This document shows, in pieces, positions 37,971 through 47,269 of a stretch of 64,000 nucleotides of DNA. Under the pieces are notes generated by a model. It saw nothing but the letters and a program-made list of their open reading frames with translations. It was not told where the DNA came from and ran no database searches. The translations under genes and the position numbers were made by a program. Origin of the DNA: an uncultured Erysipelotrichaceae bacterium (GTDB lineage Bacteria > Bacillota_I > Bacilli_A > Erysipelotrichales > Erysipelotrichaceae); the NCBI GenBank assembly GCA_903789495.1, contig CAIFEQ010000005.1, forward strand, positions 34,329 to 98,328, in the 5' to 3' direction. Within the stretch, counting starts at the first letter, position 1. Every line of letters starts with the position of its first letter.

Positions 37971-37990
37971 CGGAAGCCCGAAGGCTTCCG
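37971..37990 (-). terminator. Intrinsic terminator of the dehydratase/activase locus
   Basis: Minus strand CGGAAGCC-TTCG-GGCTTCCG then TTTTCTG. Confidence 0.8.
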
Positions 37991-38005
37991 CTCATCTGTT
38001 CTGTT

Positions 38006-39664
38006 TCAGTTCTGACTGCCCAGCTGTTCCAGGGCAATCAGGGCTGCCCCGATGGAACCGCACAGCTGACTGTCCGGCGAGGTATGCAGCGGACTGTTCA
38101 GCTTTTCCTGCAGACACTGCACCACTCCCTGGTTGCGGGCTACCCCGCCGGTCATCAGATAGACCGGCTGACAGTCCAGGCGCGCAGCCAGAGAGGCCGT
38201 CTTGGCCGCAACAGCCTTGTTCAGGCCGTGGATGATATCTGCCGTAGGCGTGTTCTGGGCAACCAGTCCGACTACTTCCGACTCGGCAAAGACCGTGCAC
38301 ATGCTGGTAATGGTCAGATCATTCTGCCATTCCAGTCCCTTCTTTGACATCGTCTCCATGTCCAGACCAAGAGCCCGGGCCTGCATCTCCAGGAAACGGC
38401 CGGTACCGGCGGCGCACTTGTCATTCATGATGAAGTTCAGGACACTGCCCTTTTCATCAATGCAGATGACCTTGGAGTCCTGGCCGCCGATATCGATGAC
38501 GGTACGGGCATCCGGATCCAGGTAATGAGCCCCGCGGGCATGACAGGTGATTTCCGTCACGGACTGACCGGTCACCCCGGTGGTCTCCCGGCCATAGCCG
38601 GTCGTCACGATGGCGGCCAGATCGCTTTCCTGCAGCCCGGCATCCTGCAGGGCCAGGGACAGGGCCTTCCGGGCCGTTCCCGCCGCACCGGATCCGGTCG
38701 GGATGATGGCCCGGCCCAGGATCTTCCGGCTGCCGTTCATGATGACGGCATCGGTGCTGGCCGAACCGCTGTCAATGCCGGCAGTATAGACATTCTCATC
38801 AGTTACCATGTCTGCATGTTCCTCCATGGGATACAGTTCTTCACGGAAGGCTTCCAGGCGGGTCTTCATCTGCCCGCTGGAGGACGGAGTCGTATCGGTT
38901 TCAATCTTGAGCACCGGCACGCCGGCATTTTTCTTTTCCATCAGATATTCAAATCCGTAGAAGTCACAGAATTTGATCGTGTGGAAGATCACACCCTTCA
39001 GATGCCCGTTCTGGGTGATCTACCGGGGACTGTGATACCACATCCGCATGCAGGGCAGCGGCTGGTTCAGCAGAGCCTGGGCATACCACACATAGAAGTC
39101 CCCCTGCTCTTCGCCGTTCAGCCAGCGGGTGCCGGTGCAGGTCTGATTGACGATCGGCACCTGACCGAAGGTCTTCTCGATCTGCCGGACCAGCTGCTGA
39201 CCGCCATGGGCACCGGTAAGACAGATGTAATCCTGCTCGGGCAGCACCGGCGGTTTCTCTTTCTGCCTGCGGTAGGCGGCCAGCGTGGCATCTGGATCAA
39301 ACGTCCTGCCGCTGAAGGCTTCATAGGCCTGAACCAGATCCTGCAGGGAGCTGGCCAGCAGCCGGATCTCGGCCTCCCCTTTCTTGTGCGGCAGCGGCAG
39401 GAGGTAGATGAATTCCAGCTGCGGATCCGCCTTGAGCACATCATAGATCCGGCGGGTGCTGTCACAGCAGTCCGTCAGCACCAGGCGGGTGATCTGCTTT
39501 GCCTTGACTTCCTCGATGACAGCCTTGGCAAAACCGCAGAGATTCTGGTGGGCACAGCCGTCGGCACAGTCAAAGTTCAGCGGGCTGGGATCCAGCCGCC
39601 GGACTTCTTCCTGAAAGCCGGCAAACAGTTCCACCGGGGCATAGCGGCAGGTTGTATAGATCAT
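38006..39664 (-). pseudogene. 2-hydroxyacyl-CoA dehydratase D-type subunit fused to dehydratase activase, interrupted by in-frame TAG at 39020-39022
   Basis: Same reading frame on both sides of one TAG: ...PLPCMRMWYHSPR*ITQNGHLKGVIFHTIKFCDFYGFEY...; downstream activase motifs GIDSGSASTDAVIM, DIGGQDSK, NDKCAAGTGRFLE. Confidence 0.75.
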
Positions 39665-40929
39665 TTCTTCAGCATCTCCAGGAAAGCTTCGAGTCTTGTC
39701 AGCATCTGTCCGTCCCCCGCATTCATGCGGTCTACCCCGTCGCCGTTGAGCACCAGGGTCGGGAATCCTCTGGCTTCGAGTTCCTTCTTGATCAGGGCGC
39801 TGGCCCCGCATGTTTCCTTGCAGCCCCAGTGGCAGAACAGCACCACGCCGTCTGCGCCGGTCTGCTGTGCCATTTCCGCAGCCGCCGCAATGCGGTCCTG
39901 CACCGGACCGTTGTAGGGATTGTAGACCAGGCGGGAAGCCATGTAGCGGTACGGGTCGGCAGGATCAAAGACCTGCCAGTTGTCATAGCCCAGTTCGGTC
40001 GCCAGGATCTGCTGATCCGGGCGGAAGTTGAAGAGTTCTCTGACGGAGGCCTGCCAGAACGGATTCGAGTGCATCCAGAGCAGACGGATGCTGTTTTCCG
40101 GGGCGGCCGGGGCATTCTGATAATCCTGAAGCAGCAGCCGGGAGTATTCCAGAGCTTCCGGCGTGCCCAGCATGTTATGGACCATCAGGCCTTCATAAAG
40201 CTCCGAGGTCAGATCGGTCGCAAAGGCTCTGGTGCGCCGGTACGGCAGCGTCGCCCTGACATTCTCAATGGTCGCTGCGGAACGCTGAACCGCTGCCTGC
40301 AGCCGGGCCGGATCCATTTTCCGGCCCAGGTGCTCTTCCAGGGCGGCCTGGATCTCTTTCAGCTGGGCGGCCACATAGTCGACTGAGGTCTCATTCTTGG
40401 TATACGGCACATCCAGGTAATACTGCGGCCGGCCGAAGATCTGGGCCAGCGTGCGGAAGGTCAGGTTGTTGGCATCACAGGCCAGCGAGGTGTTCAGAAT
40501 GCAGCCCGGGGCAGCCATGACACCGTTCAGGGCGGCTCCCATGACGACCTTGTGATAGCTGCAGTAGGTTTCCGGCACTCCGGCCGCTTCGGCGGCTTCG
40601 ATGAAGGGATGCTCGCTGCCGGCGCCGTTGAGATAGGTGGAATACATCTCTGCACAGATCGGGTGCAGGTCAAAAGCCTGCAGCAGTTCACAGGGCATGA
40701 AGATGCTCACCAGAGCGGCCTGATCCATATGGGAGTAGCCGGCAATCATGAAATGCATGCAGGCCGAGGCAAGATACTGCCGGGAAGGCGGTTTCTTTTT
40801 ATCCGGGAAATGATCCTGATACCAGCCAAAAACCCGGTAGGCCCGCAGAATCCACTGCCGGGCTGATGCCGGGTCTTCTGGTATCTTCCGGCCGACGAAC
40901 TGGCCGAACTTTTCTACCACTGTGCTCAT
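39661..40929 (-). CDS. 2-hydroxyacyl-CoA dehydratase family subunit (HgdA/HgdB-like)
   Basis: SRQYLASACMHFMIAGY, LLWMHSNPFWQ, GADGVVLFCHWGCKETCGASALIKKELEARGFPTLVLNGDGVD. Confidence 0.85.
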   Translation of the reverse strand: MSTVVEKFGQFVGRKIPEDPASARQWILRAYRVFGWYQDHFPDKKKPPSRQYLASACMHFMIAGYSHMDQAALVSIFMPCELLQAFDLHPICAEMYSTYLNGAGSEHPFIEAAEAAGVPETYCSYHKVVMGAALNGVMAAPGCILNTSLACDANNLTFRTLAQIFGRPQYYLDVPYTKNETSVDYVAAQLKEIQAALEEHLGRKMDPARLQAAVQRSAATIENVRATLPYRRTRAFATDLTSELYEGLMVHNMLGTPEALEYSRLLLQDYQNAPAAPENSIRLLWMHSNPFWQASVRELFNFRPDQQILATELGYDNWQVFDPADPYRYMASRLVYNPYNGPVQDRIAAAAEMAQQTGADGVVLFCHWGCKETCGASALIKKELEARGFPTLVLNGDGVDRMNAGDGQMLTRLEAFLEMLKK

Positions 40930-41004
40930 GGGTTCTCTCCAGACTGCGGACATCTTACCATGGATGTCAGAAATGCAGACAGGACAGATAAACTGTTTTG
41001 TCGA

Positions 41005-41247
41005 TCAGGGACGGGTGCTTTCGATGAACCACTTGTCCTTCTCCAGGAACAGGTTCCGGCGCTGGCCCCGGATCAGGCAGACATAGCGGATGCCGCAGCC
41101 GCCGACCGGCGAAGCCCGCCGGCTGACCTCCAGGATCTTATCGATCCGGTATTTGCGGCCGTTGTCCCAGCAGAGATACAGCGGTTCGATCTGGCCGCTG
41201 CGCCGCTGCAGCAGCACGACATCCACATAGCGTTTATAAAGCTCCAT
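41005..41247 (-). CDS. Small conserved-looking protein overlapping the Y-family polymerase gene
   Basis: 80 aa ORF; start overlaps the polymerase stop by 14 bp, same strand. Confidence 0.65.
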   Translation of the reverse strand: MELYKRYVDVVLLQRRSGQIEPLYLCWDNGRKYRIDKILEVSRRASPVGGCGIRYVCLIRGQRRNLFLEKDKWFIESTRP

Positions 41248-42511
41248 GCAGACTCATCTTCCTTCCCTGGAAATAGCCGACCGGATGCACGGTGTGGTCC
41301 TCCTTCGGATTGAATTCCGTCAGCGGGCGGTCCATGAGCGTACAGGCCCGGCGTACGGCATAGTACCCGTACCGGTCCCGGATCTCCTCCATGGCCGCAT
41401 CGATCTGCCGTTCCTTTTCGTAGGCTTCCTCATCCCGGAACAGGGACAGCTGCCGGCCGCCGTTCAGAGGGCGCAGGTGGCTGAGTGACAGCCCGAAGGC
41501 CCGCAGCGGCTGATCCAGGCAGAGCTGTTCCTGCATCAGACGCATGGCCCCTTCCGTGATCTCCTGGCTGACGGCGGTATAGCGGCCCAGATCCCTCTGA
41601 CAGCCATACCAGTCCAGGCCGCTGGAACGGGCAAAGACCGAGAGCACTTTCCCCTCCATGCCTGCATCCCGCAGCCGGGAGGCAACCGACTCGGCAATCA
41701 CATAGCAGACCGGCTTCAGTTCCTCCAGACTGCTGACGTCATGGATCATGGTCATCGAATTGCCCACCGACTTGACCGGCACCTGCACCGTATTTTCCTG
41801 GACCGGGCTGGGATCCAGGCCGTTGGCAAAGGCATGGATCATTTCCCCGGCAACCCCCATGGCTTCCTTCAGGAAGGAGACCGGATATTCGGCCAGTTCG
41901 CCGATGGTATAGATGCCCCGCTGCGCCAGCTTGCGCTCCGTGGCCGGGCCGACATACAGCAGATCGGCGGCCGGCAGAGGCCAGACCTTCTGCTTATAGT
42001 TCTCCGGCGTGATCACCGTCAGGCCGCTGGGCTTCTTCATATCGCTGCCCAGCTTGGCAAAGGCCTTGTTCCAGGAAACGCCGACCGAGACCGTCAGGCC
42101 GATTTCCTGCAGGACCTCCTGCTGGATATGCGCCGCCAGCTCCACCGCATCCCCGCAGGGATTCGGATAGTCCGTGCAGTCCAGCCAGGCCTCATCCAGG
42201 CCGAAGGATTCCACCTGCCCGCTGTAGCGGCGGTAGATGTCCTTGACCAGATTGGTGTAGTAGGTGTAGTCGTCATAGGCCGGCGGAATGATGAGCAGAT
42301 CCGGACACAGCTGCCGGGCATCCCGCAGACTCTGGCCGGTCTTGATGCCGCATTTCTTGGCCAGATCATTCTTGGCCAGGATGATGCCATGCCGCTTCTC
42401 CTCATGCCCGCCGACGGCCATCGGCACCTCCCGCAGAGCCGGGTATTTCATCTCCTCGATCTGGGCATAGCAGTGATTGATATCCATGTGAAAGATGATG
42501 CGCTGCTTCAT
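41234..42511 (-). CDS. Y-family DNA polymerase (DinB/UmuC-like)
   Basis: IIFHMDINHCYAQIEEMKYPALREVPMAVGG, VESFGLDEAWLDCTD, VSVGVSWNKAFAKLGSDMKKPSGLTVI. Confidence 0.92.
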   Translation of the reverse strand: MKQRIIFHMDINHCYAQIEEMKYPALREVPMAVGGHEEKRHGIILAKNDLAKKCGIKTGQSLRDARQLCPDLLIIPPAYDDYTYYTNLVKDIYRRYSGQVESFGLDEAWLDCTDYPNPCGDAVELAAHIQQEVLQEIGLTVSVGVSWNKAFAKLGSDMKKPSGLTVITPENYKQKVWPLPAADLLYVGPATERKLAQRGIYTIGELAEYPVSFLKEAMGVAGEMIHAFANGLDPSPVQENTVQVPVKSVGNSMTMIHDVSSLEELKPVCYVIAESVASRLRDAGMEGKVLSVFARSSGLDWYGCQRDLGRYTAVSQEITEGAMRLMQEQLCLDQPLRAFGLSLSHLRPLNGGRQLSLFRDEEAYEKERQIDAAMEEIRDRYGYYAVRRACTLMDRPLTEFNPKEDHTVHPVGYFQGRKMSLHGAL

Positions 42512-42542
42512 AAGTTCTCCTGCGGTTTCATTATAGGCAGAG

Positions 42543-42622
42543 ATGTTGCACAATTCAATTATTTATGCAACATATCGGCCATCGGCATTTGCAATGTGAT
42601 GCATTTTCCCTATAATAAGGAT
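42543..42622. promoter_or_regulatory. Divergent promoter/operator region between polymerase and LexA-like repressor
   Basis: Perfect dyad ATGTTGCA-N15-TGCAACAT (42543-42573); plus-strand TTGCAA-N16-TATAAT; minus-strand TTGAAT-N17-TATAAT. Confidence 0.7.
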
Positions 42623-43216
42623 ATGGAACTCAAGGAGATCATCCGGGAATACAAGAACAAGACCGGCATCAGCGACAGCGAGCTGGCCCGCCGCATGGGC
42701 GTCGACCGTTCCACGGCCATGCGCTGGAGCAGCGGCAGCGTGAAGCGGCTTTCTGCCGAGACCATGGAAAAGCTCAGCAGTCTGGTCGGCTATAACGTCG
42801 AACCGCTGCTGAAAGGCATGGACATTGCCGTCCGCCTGCCGGTGCTGGGCTATGTCAAGGCCGGCTATGACCTGTTTGCCCAGGAGAACTACCTCGGCGA
42901 AGAGGAGGCCTCGCTGGCCGACCGGCGGCAGGGCGACTATTATCTCAAGGTCACCGGCGATTCCATGAGCGGCGTGGGCATCATGGACGGTTCTCTGGTC
43001 CTGGTGCGGCAGTGCAGCCAGGTGGAAAGCGGCAGAATTGCCGTCCTGCTGATCGGCGACGAAGTCACCGTCAAGCGGGTGCTCTACAAAGGGAACATGC
43101 TGATCCTGGAAGCGGCCAATCCGGAATATGAGAACCGCTACTTCACGCCGAAGGAAATCCGCACCCTGCCGGTGCAGATCATCGGTCAGGTGCTGGCCTG
43201 CCGGACCACGTTCTAG
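42623..43216 (+). CDS. XRE-type HTH + S24 peptidase (LexA-like) repressor
   Basis: N-terminal HTH ISDSELARRMGVDRSTAMRWSSG; VLGYVKAGYDLFAQEN (Ala-Gly), GDSM nucleophile, VTVKRV lysine. Confidence 0.9.
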   Translation: MELKEIIREYKNKTGISDSELARRMGVDRSTAMRWSSGSVKRLSAETMEKLSSLVGYNVEPLLKGMDIAVRLPVLGYVKAGYDLFAQENYLGEEEASLADRRQGDYYLKVTGDSMSGVGIMDGSLVLVRQCSQVESGRIAVLLIGDEVTVKRVLYKGNMLILEAANPEYENRYFTPKEIRTLPVQIIGQVLACRTTF

Positions 43217-43270
43217 TGCATTGCAAGTCCTCTGCTGAACGGCTAATATAGGTGAGCGAGAGGATTTTTT

Positions 43271-44308
43271 ATGCTGAAGACAAGTGACTTTGACTATGAT
43301 CTGCCCAAGGAGCTGATCGCGCAGACACCGCTGAAGGACCGTTCCGCCAGCCGCATGATGGTGGTGCACCGGAACAGCGGCCGGCTGGAGCATAAGCATT
43401 TCCGTGATATCGTGGATTACCTGCATGCAGGGGATGTGGTCGTCCGCAACAACACCAAGGTCATCCCGGCCCGTCTCTATGGCACCAAGGAGGAGACCGG
43501 CGCCCATGTCGAGGTGCTGCTGCTGCGGCAGCTGCCGGATGATGTCTGGGAATGTCTGATCGGCAATGCCCATGTGGTCAAGCTGGGCACGGTCATCAGC
43601 TTCCATGACGGCCGGCTGAAGGCACAGTGCGTGGAAGTGGAAGACAAGGGCCTGCGCAAGATGAAGATGCTCTATGAAGGCATCTTCAATGAGATTCTGG
43701 AAGAACTGGGCAATGTGCCCCTGCCTCCGTATATCCATGAGAAACTGGATGATCCCGACCGCTATCAGACGGTCTATGCCAAGGTAGAAGGTTCGGCCGC
43801 GGCACCCACGGCCGGGCTGCACTTCACGCCGGAAATCTTTGCGCAGCTGCGGGAAAAGGGCGTGCTTATCGTCGATATCACCCTGCATGTGGGCATCGGC
43901 ACCTTCAAGCCGATGGATACCGAAAACGTCGAGGAGCATCAGATGCATTCCGAGGTCTACTTCATGTCGAAGGAAGCCGCGGATGCCCTGAATGCCGCCA
44001 AGGCAGAAGGCCGGCGCATCGTCGCCATCGGCACAACCTCCTGCCGCACCCTGGAGTCGGTCTGGAACCGCTTCGGCCGCTTTGAGGAATGCTCGGGAGA
44101 AACCACGCTGTTCATCTATCCCGGCTATACCTGGCATACCGCGGACTGCATCCTGACCAACTTCCATCTGCCCAAGTCGACGCTGATCATGATGATCAGC
44201 AGCTATGCAGGCAAAGACCTGGTCTTCCGGGCCTATCGGGAAGCCGTCGAACAGAGATACCGGTTCTTCTCCTTCGGCGACTGCATGTTCATCACCGATG
44301 AGGAATAA
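43271..44308 (+). CDS. queA: S-adenosylmethionine:tRNA ribosyltransferase-isomerase
   Basis: DFDYDLPKELIAQTPLKDRSASRMMV, GSAAAPTAGLHFTPEI, TNFHLPKSTLIMMISSYAG. Confidence 0.95.
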   Translation: MLKTSDFDYDLPKELIAQTPLKDRSASRMMVVHRNSGRLEHKHFRDIVDYLHAGDVVVRNNTKVIPARLYGTKEETGAHVEVLLLRQLPDDVWECLIGNAHVVKLGTVISFHDGRLKAQCVEVEDKGLRKMKMLYEGIFNEILEELGNVPLPPYIHEKLDDPDRYQTVYAKVEGSAAAPTAGLHFTPEIFAQLREKGVLIVDITLHVGIGTFKPMDTENVEEHQMHSEVYFMSKEAADALNAAKAEGRRIVAIGTTSCRTLESVWNRFGRFEECSGETTLFIYPGYTWHTADCILTNFHLPKSTLIMMISSYAGKDLVFRAYREAVEQRYRFFSFGDCMFITDEE

Positions 44309-44981
44309 AGAGGAATATTACCGCTATCTGCAGCAGCGCAAGGCCCTGCCCCGCAGGAACTACTACCAGCTGTCGCTGCAGGAAAAGCAGCAGATTCAGC
44401 AGGACAGCAGGGGGCAGAAGCCCAGGCTCCTGCTGCATGCCTGCTGTGCCGTCTGTATGGGCTGGCCGCTGGAGTTTCTGCTGGATACCTTTGCTGTGGA
44501 TATTTTCTACTACAATCCCAATATCTGGCCGCAGGCTGAATATCAGAGAAGGCTGGAAGAAGTGCGCCGGGTCCTGCAGGAAGAATACCCGGGGCAGATA
44601 CAGCTGATTGCCGGCCCCTATGACAATGCGGCCTATACCGTGGAGCAGCTGGCTCCCTATAAGGACGATCCCGAAGGCTACCGGCGCTGTTTCCTCTGCT
44701 ATGCCCTGCGCCTGCAGGAAGCCTTCCGCTATGCGGCTGAGCATGACTACCCCTATCTGACCACCACCCTGACCGTATCCCGGCAGAAGGACAGTCAGAA
44801 GATCAACGAAATCGCCGCCGGACTGCAGAGACAGTACCCGCAGGTGCATTACTTCTACAGCGACTTCAAGAAGGCCGGCGGGCAGCAGAAAACAGATGAA
44901 CTGGCGGCAAGACGTCAGCTCTACCGGCAGGACTACTGCGGCTGCGTGTATTCCTGGGAAGAGCGCTTTCTGGAAAAATAA
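44298..44981 (+). CDS. queH: Epoxyqueuosine reductase QueH
   Basis: LLLHACCAVC, FYYNPNIWPQAEYQRR, RRCFLCYALRLQEA, YRQDYCGCVYSWEER. Confidence 0.92.
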   Translation: MRNKEEYYRYLQQRKALPRRNYYQLSLQEKQQIQQDSRGQKPRLLLHACCAVCMGWPLEFLLDTFAVDIFYYNPNIWPQAEYQRRLEEVRRVLQEEYPGQIQLIAGPYDNAAYTVEQLAPYKDDPEGYRRCFLCYALRLQEAFRYAAEHDYPYLTTTLTVSRQKDSQKINEIAAGLQRQYPQVHYFYSDFKKAGGQQKTDELAARRQLYRQDYCGCVYSWEERFLEK

Positions 44982-44983
44982 AA

Positions 44984-45012
44984 GCAGAACAGCATGCCTG
45001 CATGTGTTCTGC
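44984..45012. terminator. Bidirectional terminator
   Basis: AAAAGCAGAACA ... TGTTCTGCCTTTTTT. Confidence 0.75.
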
Positions 45013-45023
45013 CTTTTTTCTGC

Positions 45024-45515
45024 TTATCGGGAAATCTTTGCTGTCTGGGCCGCAAAGCGCTGGCCATAGGTGACAAAGAGCTCTTTGAAGGCCTCCTTGT
45101 CCGGGCTGACTTCCACCGGCCCGTAGTGAATGACCGGTGCCCCGCAGGAGCCGCCGGAAGAATACACCATCATGCCGTAGACCAGCAGATGACGCAGGAT
45201 GTCCACGATGGTATCCGAGGCACCGCCATGGATGTACTGCTCGGTCGCAAAGGCACCGCCCAGCTTGCCGGCCAGATTCAGCTTGCCGGCTTTGTGTTCC
45301 ATCCACGTATAGAACTTTGCGCTGGGCCCGCCGGCATAGACGGGACTGCCGAAGACCACCCCGTCGCAGCTCTTGACATATTCCTCATCCACTGCATCGA
45401 TGGAGAAGGCTCTGGCTTCAACGCCTTCCACTTTCTGCATGCCTTCGACAATGGCTTCTGCCATGGCTGAGGTATTGCCGGAAACCGATTCATAGAGCAC
45501 TGCACACTTTGTCAT
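45024..45515 (-). CDS. Flavodoxin-family protein
   Basis: AVLYESVSGNTSAMAEAI FMN-binding loop; DGVVFGSPVYAGGPSAKFYTWME. Confidence 0.87.
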   Translation of the reverse strand: MTKCAVLYESVSGNTSAMAEAIVEGMQKVEGVEARAFSIDAVDEEYVKSCDGVVFGSPVYAGGPSAKFYTWMEHKAGKLNLAGKLGGAFATEQYIHGGASDTIVDILRHLLVYGMMVYSSGGSCGAPVIHYGPVEVSPDKEAFKELFVTYGQRFAAQTAKISR

Positions 45516-45547
45516 ATGTTTTCTCCTCCGCTCTGATTGTAGCAGAT

Positions 45548-46306
45548 TTACTGCGGCTTCTTCAGCCGGGCCAGCACCGCCACCCGCAGCTTCTGCGGTG
45601 CCGCCAGCATGAGCCGGCTGGACATGCCCGGAATCAGGATCACCCGGCTGCTCTGGCTCAGCCGCACCGCTTCTTCCGCCGCCTGAGAGGCGCTGAGGAT
45701 CGGACCGCGGGCCTTGGAACCGGCCTTGGCAAAGAAACCGGTCCGGACCGGGCCGGGGCAGAAACACTGCACCTTCACACCGGTTCCCTTCGCTTCCCGG
45801 GCCACCGCTTCGGTGTAGCGCACCACAAAGGCCTTGCTGGCATAGTAGCAGGCCGCATACGGGCCGGCCTGAAAGGCGGCTGTGGAGCCGATATTCAGAA
45901 TCTGCCCGCAGCCCTGCTGCACCATGTCCTTCAGAAACAGCTTGGTCAGCGACATCAGGGCCACATCATTGAGCAGCACTTCCCGCTCTTCTTTTGCCAC
46001 ATCTGTTTCCCAGCTGATGCCGGACGAACCCATGCCGGCATTGTTAACCAGGATCCGGATGTCCATATGCAGCGCCCCGGCCTGCTGATACAGCTGTTCT
46101 GCCGCACCGGGCCGGGCCAGATCCAGAGGCAGCACCTCCACCCGCACGCCATAGCGGCCGCTGAGGCGCCAGCGGACATCCGTCAGCCTGTCCGCATGCC
46201 GGGCATTCAGGATCAGATCATAACCCTGCCTGGCATAGACTTCCGCCAGAGCCGCTCCCAGTCCTTCACTGCCGCCGGTGATCAGAACCGTCTTCATCCC
46301 TGTCAC
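45548..46306 (-). CDS. SDR-family oxidoreductase
   Basis: VLITGGSEGLGAALAEVYARQGYDLILNAR, ILVNNAGMGSSG, YYASKAFVVRYTEA. Confidence 0.88.
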   Translation of the reverse strand: MTGMKTVLITGGSEGLGAALAEVYARQGYDLILNARHADRLTDVRWRLSGRYGVRVEVLPLDLARPGAAEQLYQQAGALHMDIRILVNNAGMGSSGISWETDVAKEEREVLLNDVALMSLTKLFLKDMVQQGCGQILNIGSTAAFQAGPYAACYYASKAFVVRYTEAVAREAKGTGVKVQCFCPGPVRTGFFAKAGSKARGPILSASQAAEEAVRLSQSSRVILIPGMSSRLMLAAPQKLRVAVLARLKKPQ

Positions 46307-46324
46307 CTGCCTGAAAAAAGGGGA

Positions 46325-46624
46325 TCACTCCCCTTTGCCGTCCAGGGCGTTGAGCTGATGGGTCAGCTCATCCACCACGGACAGATTGGAACGCAGAATA
46401 TCCATCAGTTCGCTGGCGCCGGTCATATCAGCGCCATCCGCCGCATGCCGGTAGTACAGCTCCCCCAGCTTCTCATAGGTGCGGCTGATATACTTCTGGT
46501 GATTGCCGATCTGCGAACGCAGCTCCATCTTGCGGCGCTGCCTGTTCAGAAACGAAAGGCCCTGCCGGGAACTGTCCTGTACGGTCTGCCAGAAATCCTT
46601 CTTATCTTCACTCATGTCTGTCAT
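46325..46624 (-). CDS. Small protein of unknown function
   Basis: 99 aa ORF, overlaps the end of the TetR gene. Confidence 0.6.
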   Translation of the reverse strand: MTDMSEDKKDFWQTVQDSSRQGLSFLNRQRRKMELRSQIGNHQKYISRTYEKLGELYYRHAADGADMTGASELMDILRSNLSVVDELTHQLNALDGKGE

Positions 46625-47183
46625 CCTTTCTGCATGATTTAATCATATTCTTGACCATCTTCTCAATTTCCTCAAGCTGAACTTCCGGCCGGGAGGTCAG
46701 ATCCGCAATGCCCCCGATCAGCATCCGGGCAAAATTCTCCGGATCGGGGATATCCGTTTTCTGCATCCGATTGCCTTCTTCCAGCAGGGCGGTCAGAAAC
46801 TGCGCCGCTGCCTTCTTGGCCGAAACCATGCTGCGGAAGGCCAGAATGGAGAAATCGCCGCCGCTGGTTTCCTTGGACAGCTGGTCCCACATCAGCCGGA
46901 ACTGCACGACAGCATTGTCGATGAAGTCATTCAGCCGCTTCTCATAGGTACCGCTGGCCATCTGGCTCAGCGTCTCCCGCAGCTGCTGGCTGTATTTCTG
47001 ACTCACCGCTTCGATGACGTCATCCATGGAATTGAAATAATAGTAAAACTGGCCTTTGGCTACGTTGCCTTCCTTGACAATGGCATTCACCGTGGTCTGC
47101 ACAACGCCGTTTTCCTGAAACAGCTTCTGGGCAGCATTGATGAATTCTTCTCGACGGCCGCGGGGATCATCCTGTGCTTTCAT
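46608..47183 (-). CDS. TetR/AcrR-family transcriptional regulator
   Basis: FINAAQKLFQENGVVQTTVNAIVKEGNVAKGQFYYYFNSMDDVIEAV. Confidence 0.88.
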   Translation of the reverse strand: MKAQDDPRGRREEFINAAQKLFQENGVVQTTVNAIVKEGNVAKGQFYYYFNSMDDVIEAVSQKYSQQLRETLSQMASGTYEKRLNDFIDNAVVQFRLMWDQLSKETSGGDFSILAFRSMVSAKKAAAQFLTALLEEGNRMQKTDIPDPENFARMLIGGIADLTSRPEVQLEEIEKMVKNMIKSCRKDDRHE

Positions 47184-47269
47184 CCGCGTCACCTCTTCGG
47201 AACCAGTCTAACAGGTATTTGACCGTCGGTCAATTCTTTGCCAGACAGGGATCATGCTATAGTAAAGCC

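Noticed and set aside
39020-39022. Amber codon as evidence of genome-wide stop reassignment or pyrrolysine use
   Set aside because: TAG serves as an ordinary terminator in other genes here (e.g. the VOC gene ending 30852 and the LexA-like gene ending 43216), and no pyl genes are visible in the window.
42563-44167. 534 aa minus-strand ORF
   Set aside because: Antisense to the LexA-like gene and queA, which are both convincing.
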